Shown: piece after piece, positions 7,115 through 9,969 of the stretch | Layout of the letters: every line of letters starts with the position of its first letter | Numbering within the stretch: position 1 is the first letter of the stretch | DNA from: UBA3263 sp964554335 | GTDB taxonomy: Bacteria > Bacteroidota > Bacteroidia > Bacteroidales > Muribaculaceae | DNA length: 9,969 bases | Assembly (NCBI GenBank): GCA_964554335.1 | Contig: CAZKOF010000062.1 | Coordinates: 1 to 9,969, forward strand | Reading direction: 5' to 3' | The notes under the pieces: generated by a model | Databases searched by the model: none | Seen by the model: the letters and a program-made list of their open reading frames with translations, nothing else | Told to the model about the DNA's origin: nothing | Position numbers and translations under genes: made by a program

Positions 7115-7137
7115 GTCCCGAGCAACACAATCGGGAC
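7115..7137. terminator. Hairpin between convergent birA and the nuclease gene, weak terminator candidate
   Basis: GTCCCGA (7115-7121) and TCGGGAC (7131-7137) form a perfect 7-bp stem with a 9-nt loop. It lies in the 60-nt gap between the birA stop (7094) and the end of the opposing nuclease gene (7155). There is no proper U-tract on either side (plus side: TAAACGGTGCCACCTTATT), so its activity is uncertain. Confidence 0.45.
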
Positions 7138-7154
7138 TAAACGGTGCCACCTTA

Positions 7155-9413
7155 TTATTCTATGTAGCCTGAATTGTCGGACTGTTCCTGACCATAATCA
7201 ATATCCGGCTCGCGCATATCAGTTGAATCATAATCAGACTTTAAATGCTCAATTTGGGATAAGAATGTCTTTTTGTCCCAAATCTGGTTCGCAAATATCG
7301 GTTTTACAGGTGCACAAGGATGATCAAGAGGATGATAGGCGCCTAATTTCAGTCGCAAAGTGGGCAGCCGCACCGGTATTTCAACTCCGTGTTCATTGAA
7401 TGTCTTGGTTCGATGGCCAAACGAAATGCTCGTAACATCATAATATCCCTCAATTTTGAAATCGAAAATGGGAATGAGATACTTGATGTTGCCGACATCG
7501 CCGCTCGAGGGGAAGCGTAGCTGCACGTATGTTTTTCCTTCGGCTGCGTGGTTGCAGAATATCGTATACTGTTCGGCGATTTGCGTGCGACGGCCTGACG
7601 CGATTTCTTCGCGCATAATCAGCGTTGTCAAGAACACGCTCTTGTCGGCAGCCGGGCTACTGACCGCGCCATAAGCGGAACGTTCGGCGGCAATGCGGGG
7701 GGCAGGCTCGGTTCCTATAGGGCAGTCGACGACGTAGAAATTCTCGCGCAAAGAGGCGAGCAATCTTGCATTTTGCCCGGCATACTTGTCAGACTTGTCG
7801 AGGGCAAGCGAGAACACGCCTTTGTCAAGAAACGGGCTATAGGTTTTGCCGAGCATCTGCTGAAAATTGGCTTTCAGCCAGGCTTCGCCGTCAACATCCG
7901 GGTGGGCGGTCATTGCATAGAAGTCAAAACGCTGCGAAAGCATCGACTGGATTTCGCGACGAAACTTGTCGCGAATTTTGCGCCGCCACTGCGCCTTTGC
8001 GCCGGAATGGTCGCGGGCATAGAGCGCAAGAATAAAAAGGAAGTTGACATCATAGTGCGAAACGATGAGTGTGTCGCGGTCATAGAGCCTGTTGTCAAAC
8101 TGACGACAAATGTTTTCCGAGCCCTTCCGGCGCTCAATGCGCTCCTCGTATGAGAGCGTATCGGGATTTATGTTGGCCGAGATGAAGAAATTGGGAATAA
8201 CGTTATAGCCCTCGGTAACATCATCGCGCAGTTGAATGTCGCGATATTTCGTTTGCTCCCCGGCCATGTTTTTCGGGTCGAGAAAAAGGCCAAGATTCCA
8301 TTGAATGACATTTCGGGCGTAGGTAAACTGTTTGGCCACCGACTCGCCGTGTGGGTCATGGCCTATCTTGTAATACTTTGAGTCGCCGATGTAGTAAATA
8401 TCGTTTTGCTCCTCGCGGTTTATGAGCAGCCCCTCGTAGGCGTAGAAATGATCAACGAGTTTACCGTCTTCCTGGTTTTTCAGTCCGTTAGGGATGTTTT
8501 CGTCGCGCTCACCAATCAGTTCGTCAATCATCGCTTCAAAAACGACATGAAAACTCTTGGCCAAAAGATATTCGCGCGCCGTAACATCGGTTTTGATTTT
8601 GTATGCGCGGTCGAAAAACGCGTAGCATAACTCCCATAGGCGCATAGTGACGTCAGAGAAGTATTTATACTTGATCTGACGGAGCCTCAAACGGCCATAG
8701 CCGGAAAGATAGCGATCGAATTCAGCACCTTTAATAAGCGAGAAGCCGAACGGAACCTCAACCGGGAAACCGAAATGATGATGTACCCAATCAAGTATTG
8801 AAAAGAAAATCACGAGAAGTTCCTCGTCGAAATTGATTTGTCTTTTCTTGTTTACAGGATTGAGGTAGACCGGGCAATCATTCTGCACAATGGCGGTGGA
8901 GGTACAGATGGTGCGCGTCCAGTTAATTTTATTGAGCCCGGAGCGTTGATTTCTCAGAACAAAAGTAAAGAACGAGCGGTTTTCCTGCGCGAAACGAATA
9001 AGTGAGATTATAACGTCTAACAAAGTGTTGGCGGTCTGCTTTGCGCCACGTCCCTCGCTCCGGAATTGCTTGCGGAGAATTATGCCGTTCCTGTCGTGTG
9101 AGTTGTTATAAACAACGATAGCTCGATGAATCCACACCGCAAATTCATAGAGGAATTTATGTTCGAGCGGCTGCAATAAGTCATTATCGAAATCAATAAG
9201 ATTTCGAGGCTCGTATCGGCCGAACACTTTCTCGTTTTCGGCAATCAGCACTTTCGGCAATATAAACACAACGTCATGAATTTTCGGATTGAAGTAATAC
9301 CCAACGTAGCTCACGGAGATTTTACCCTCTATGTCCTGAAGGGTAAAAAGTCCGTCAAGAATGTCCTGCACGTCCGCAACGTTGTAGCGGTATTCTTCAA
9401 TCAGCAGCCTCAT
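7155..9413 (-). CDS. McrC/LlaJI-like PD-(D/E)xK restriction endonuclease with long C-terminal extension
   Basis: A 752-aa soluble protein, probably the nuclease subunit of a two-gene motor-plus-nuclease restriction system. The N-terminal part contains SYVGYYFNP and HDVVFILPK (about 35-54), which resemble the start of LlaJI-family enzymes. The nuclease core is E293 (VVFEAMIDEL), D321 (KLVDHFY), D344-x-K346 (YYIGDSKYY) and Q362 (KQFTYAR). This fits the E-(x)-D-DxK-Q layout of McrC-type PD-(D/E)xK nucleases. Residues about 550-752 carry no motif I recognise and make the protein about twice E. coli McrC. The ATG at 9413 overlaps the stop of the preceding 46-codon ORF as ATGA, and a single-base indel may have separated a true N-terminus. 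The upstream gene is an McrB-like remnant, which supports the assignment. The LlaJI label is from memory; the nuclease fold is better supported. Confidence 0.75.
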   Translation of the reverse strand: MRLLIEEYRYNVADVQDILDGLFTLQDIEGKISVSYVGYYFNPKIHDVVFILPKVLIAENEKVFGRYEPRNLIDFDNDLLQPLEHKFLYEFAVWIHRAIVVYNNSHDRNGIILRKQFRSEGRGAKQTANTLLDVIISLIRFAQENRSFFTFVLRNQRSGLNKINWTRTICTSTAIVQNDCPVYLNPVNKKRQINFDEELLVIFFSILDWVHHHFGFPVEVPFGFSLIKGAEFDRYLSGYGRLRLRQIKYKYFSDVTMRLWELCYAFFDRAYKIKTDVTAREYLLAKSFHVVFEAMIDELIGERDENIPNGLKNQEDGKLVDHFYAYEGLLINREEQNDIYYIGDSKYYKIGHDPHGESVAKQFTYARNVIQWNLGLFLDPKNMAGEQTKYRDIQLRDDVTEGYNVIPNFFISANINPDTLSYEERIERRKGSENICRQFDNRLYDRDTLIVSHYDVNFLFILALYARDHSGAKAQWRRKIRDKFRREIQSMLSQRFDFYAMTAHPDVDGEAWLKANFQQMLGKTYSPFLDKGVFSLALDKSDKYAGQNARLLASLRENFYVVDCPIGTEPAPRIAAERSAYGAVSSPAADKSVFLTTLIMREEIASGRRTQIAEQYTIFCNHAAEGKTYVQLRFPSSGDVGNIKYLIPIFDFKIEGYYDVTSISFGHRTKTFNEHGVEIPVRLPTLRLKLGAYHPLDHPCAPVKPIFANQIWDKKTFLSQIEHLKSDYDSTDMREPDIDYGQEQSDNSGYIE

Positions 9414-9550
9414 GCTTTTTGTACGCCTTGCGGAAAGTTAACTTTATCCGAGTTAACCAAATGCAAAATTTTGCTTTCATCAGTAGGATACCAACAATTG
9501 ATAAGAGCAAAAATAATGTTATCTTTAGACTTATATTCAATCGAGAACAT
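9410..9550 (-). CDS. 46-aa ORF: small protein or displaced N-terminus of the nuclease
   Basis: Starting with ATG at 9550, the frame encodes MFSIEYKSKDNIIFALIN and continues to GVQKA, then TGA at 9412-9410. The composition looks like real protein (mixed helix-forming and hydrophobic residues). The ATG overlaps the preceding gene by 14 nt and the stop overlaps the nuclease ATG by 4 nt (ATGA), so the ORF fills the whole gap between them. Just before the stop is an A5 run. One extra A would read through as VQKSMRLL and join it to the nuclease, giving about 798 aa. So it may be a separate coupled small protein, the front of a frameshifted nuclease gene, or the upstream part of a slippage-expressed fusion. 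I cannot decide from one sequence. Confidence 0.55.
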   Translation of the reverse strand: MFSIEYKSKDNIIFALINCWYPTDESKILHLVNSDKVNFPQGVQKA

Positions 9551-9917
9551 ACCCGGAATTGGAGTTTTGTGTTGCAGAATTTATGGAGACGTCCGCCTCG
9601 TCATTGTCATTTTCCCGCGGTTCTTCGGGTTTGACACCGACCTCTTTCAGACCGAGTTTGCCAACAAATTCGGCGAGCTTTTGCTTGTCGGTAAAAAACT
9701 TGTCAAATTGATACGTCCTGCCGGTTTCCGAGTCGCGGAAAATGTCGTTGTTCGGTTCAAAGTCCTTGAGCACATCAGTCCAAAGGTAGAACAACACCTT
9801 ATTTAGGAACACTCTTTCCGTAATAAGATTGTTATCTTTCTCCTCCGGGGCGGTTTTCTTGTCGGGCTTGGCAAAGAAGAAACCCATCTGCTTGTCGGCA
9901 GACATAGTCAAATCCAC
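9537..9917 (-). CDS. C-terminal remnant of an McrB-like AAA+ motor, probably truncated
   Basis: The frame opens with GTG 9917 (or ATG 9905) and encodes about 122-126 residues. DKQMGFFFAKP, ERVFLNKVLFYLWTDVLKDF and DIFRD resemble the extreme C-terminus of McrB-like AAA+ NTPases, after the lid region. That resemblance is recalled, not searched. Walker A, Walker B and the rest of the motor should lie upstream but do not: an in-frame TAA lies a few codons before the GTG, and all three minus frames in 9918-9969 contain stops. A polar, acidic, Asn/Ser-rich tail follows residue 95. It overlaps the next ORF by 14 nt. The likely reading is a pseudogene left by deletion or insertion. A split gene with its N-terminal half further right is possible. 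Confidence 0.6.
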   Translation of the reverse strand: MDLTMSADKQMGFFFAKPDKKTAPEEKDNNLITERVFLNKVLFYLWTDVLKDFEPNNDIFRDSETGRTYQFDKFFTDKQKLAEFVGKLGLKEVGVKPEEPRENDNDEADVSINSATQNSNSGYVLD

Positions 9918-9969
9918 TAGTGTCTCTTAAAATTTGTTAAAAATCAATTTTATGCTCTTATTAGGCTGT

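Noticed and set aside
6677..7399. A 240-codon plus-strand frame running from birA across the hairpin into the nuclease region
   Set aside because: Arg/Pro/His-rich in the birA part, it crosses a candidate terminator and then runs antisense to the nuclease; clearly a shadow.
9905..9960. Promoter for the motor remnant on the minus strand
   Set aside because: Only imperfect matches to TAnnTTTG (TAAAATTG, TGGATTTG) are present. The second is 3 nt before the ATG, too close for a normal start.

Overview
The window looks like a chromosomal segment of a gut-type Bacteroidota, order Bacteroidales. It may belong to the Muribaculaceae, but that family-level guess is weak. The evidence is an mreD-mrdA(PBP2)-rodA block with a long RodA, a DUF4919-type protein, a biotin ligase without a DNA-binding domain, no Shine-Dalgarno-like leaders, and Bacteroidota promoter -7 boxes (TAnnTTTG).

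Layout. At 2-214 (+) is the 3' end of a gene whose C-terminus resembles the variable region of a diversity-generating-retroelement (DGR) target. A hairpin separates it from the convergent cell-elongation operon on the minus strand (4165 to 336): mreD, mrdA and rodA, each overlapping the next. The usual mreB and mreC are not upstream. A 220-bp divergent intergenic region (4166-4385) contains two opposed arrays of 6-7-bp A/T-rich words and two mirror-image promoters, each placed exactly 9 nt before a start codon. From there a plus-strand operon runs miaB (tRNA 2-methylthiolation), a DUF4919-type exported protein and a monofunctional biotin-protein ligase, again with overlapping ends. A second hairpin lies between this operon and the accessory part.

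The minus-strand accessory part (7155-9917) has clearly AT-richer, less chromosome-like sequence. It reads, in transcription order, as the C-terminal remnant of an McrB-like AAA+ motor, a 46-codon ORF, and a 752-aa PD-(D/E)xK nuclease of the McrC/LlaJI type with a large unassigned C-terminal region. The three overlap by 14 and 4 nt. The 46-codon ORF may be the displaced N-terminus of the nuclease: one extra base in an A5 run would fuse them. The motor has lost its nucleotide-binding half, or that half is separated from this remnant by stops. This is therefore either a decaying McrBC/LlaJI-like restriction locus or an unusual split arrangement.

The elongasome, tRNA-modification and biotinylation genes are ordinary core functions. 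The most interesting parts are the left-edge variable-region-like gene, the mirror-image promoter region, and the nuclease locus with its possible frameshift and truncated motor.
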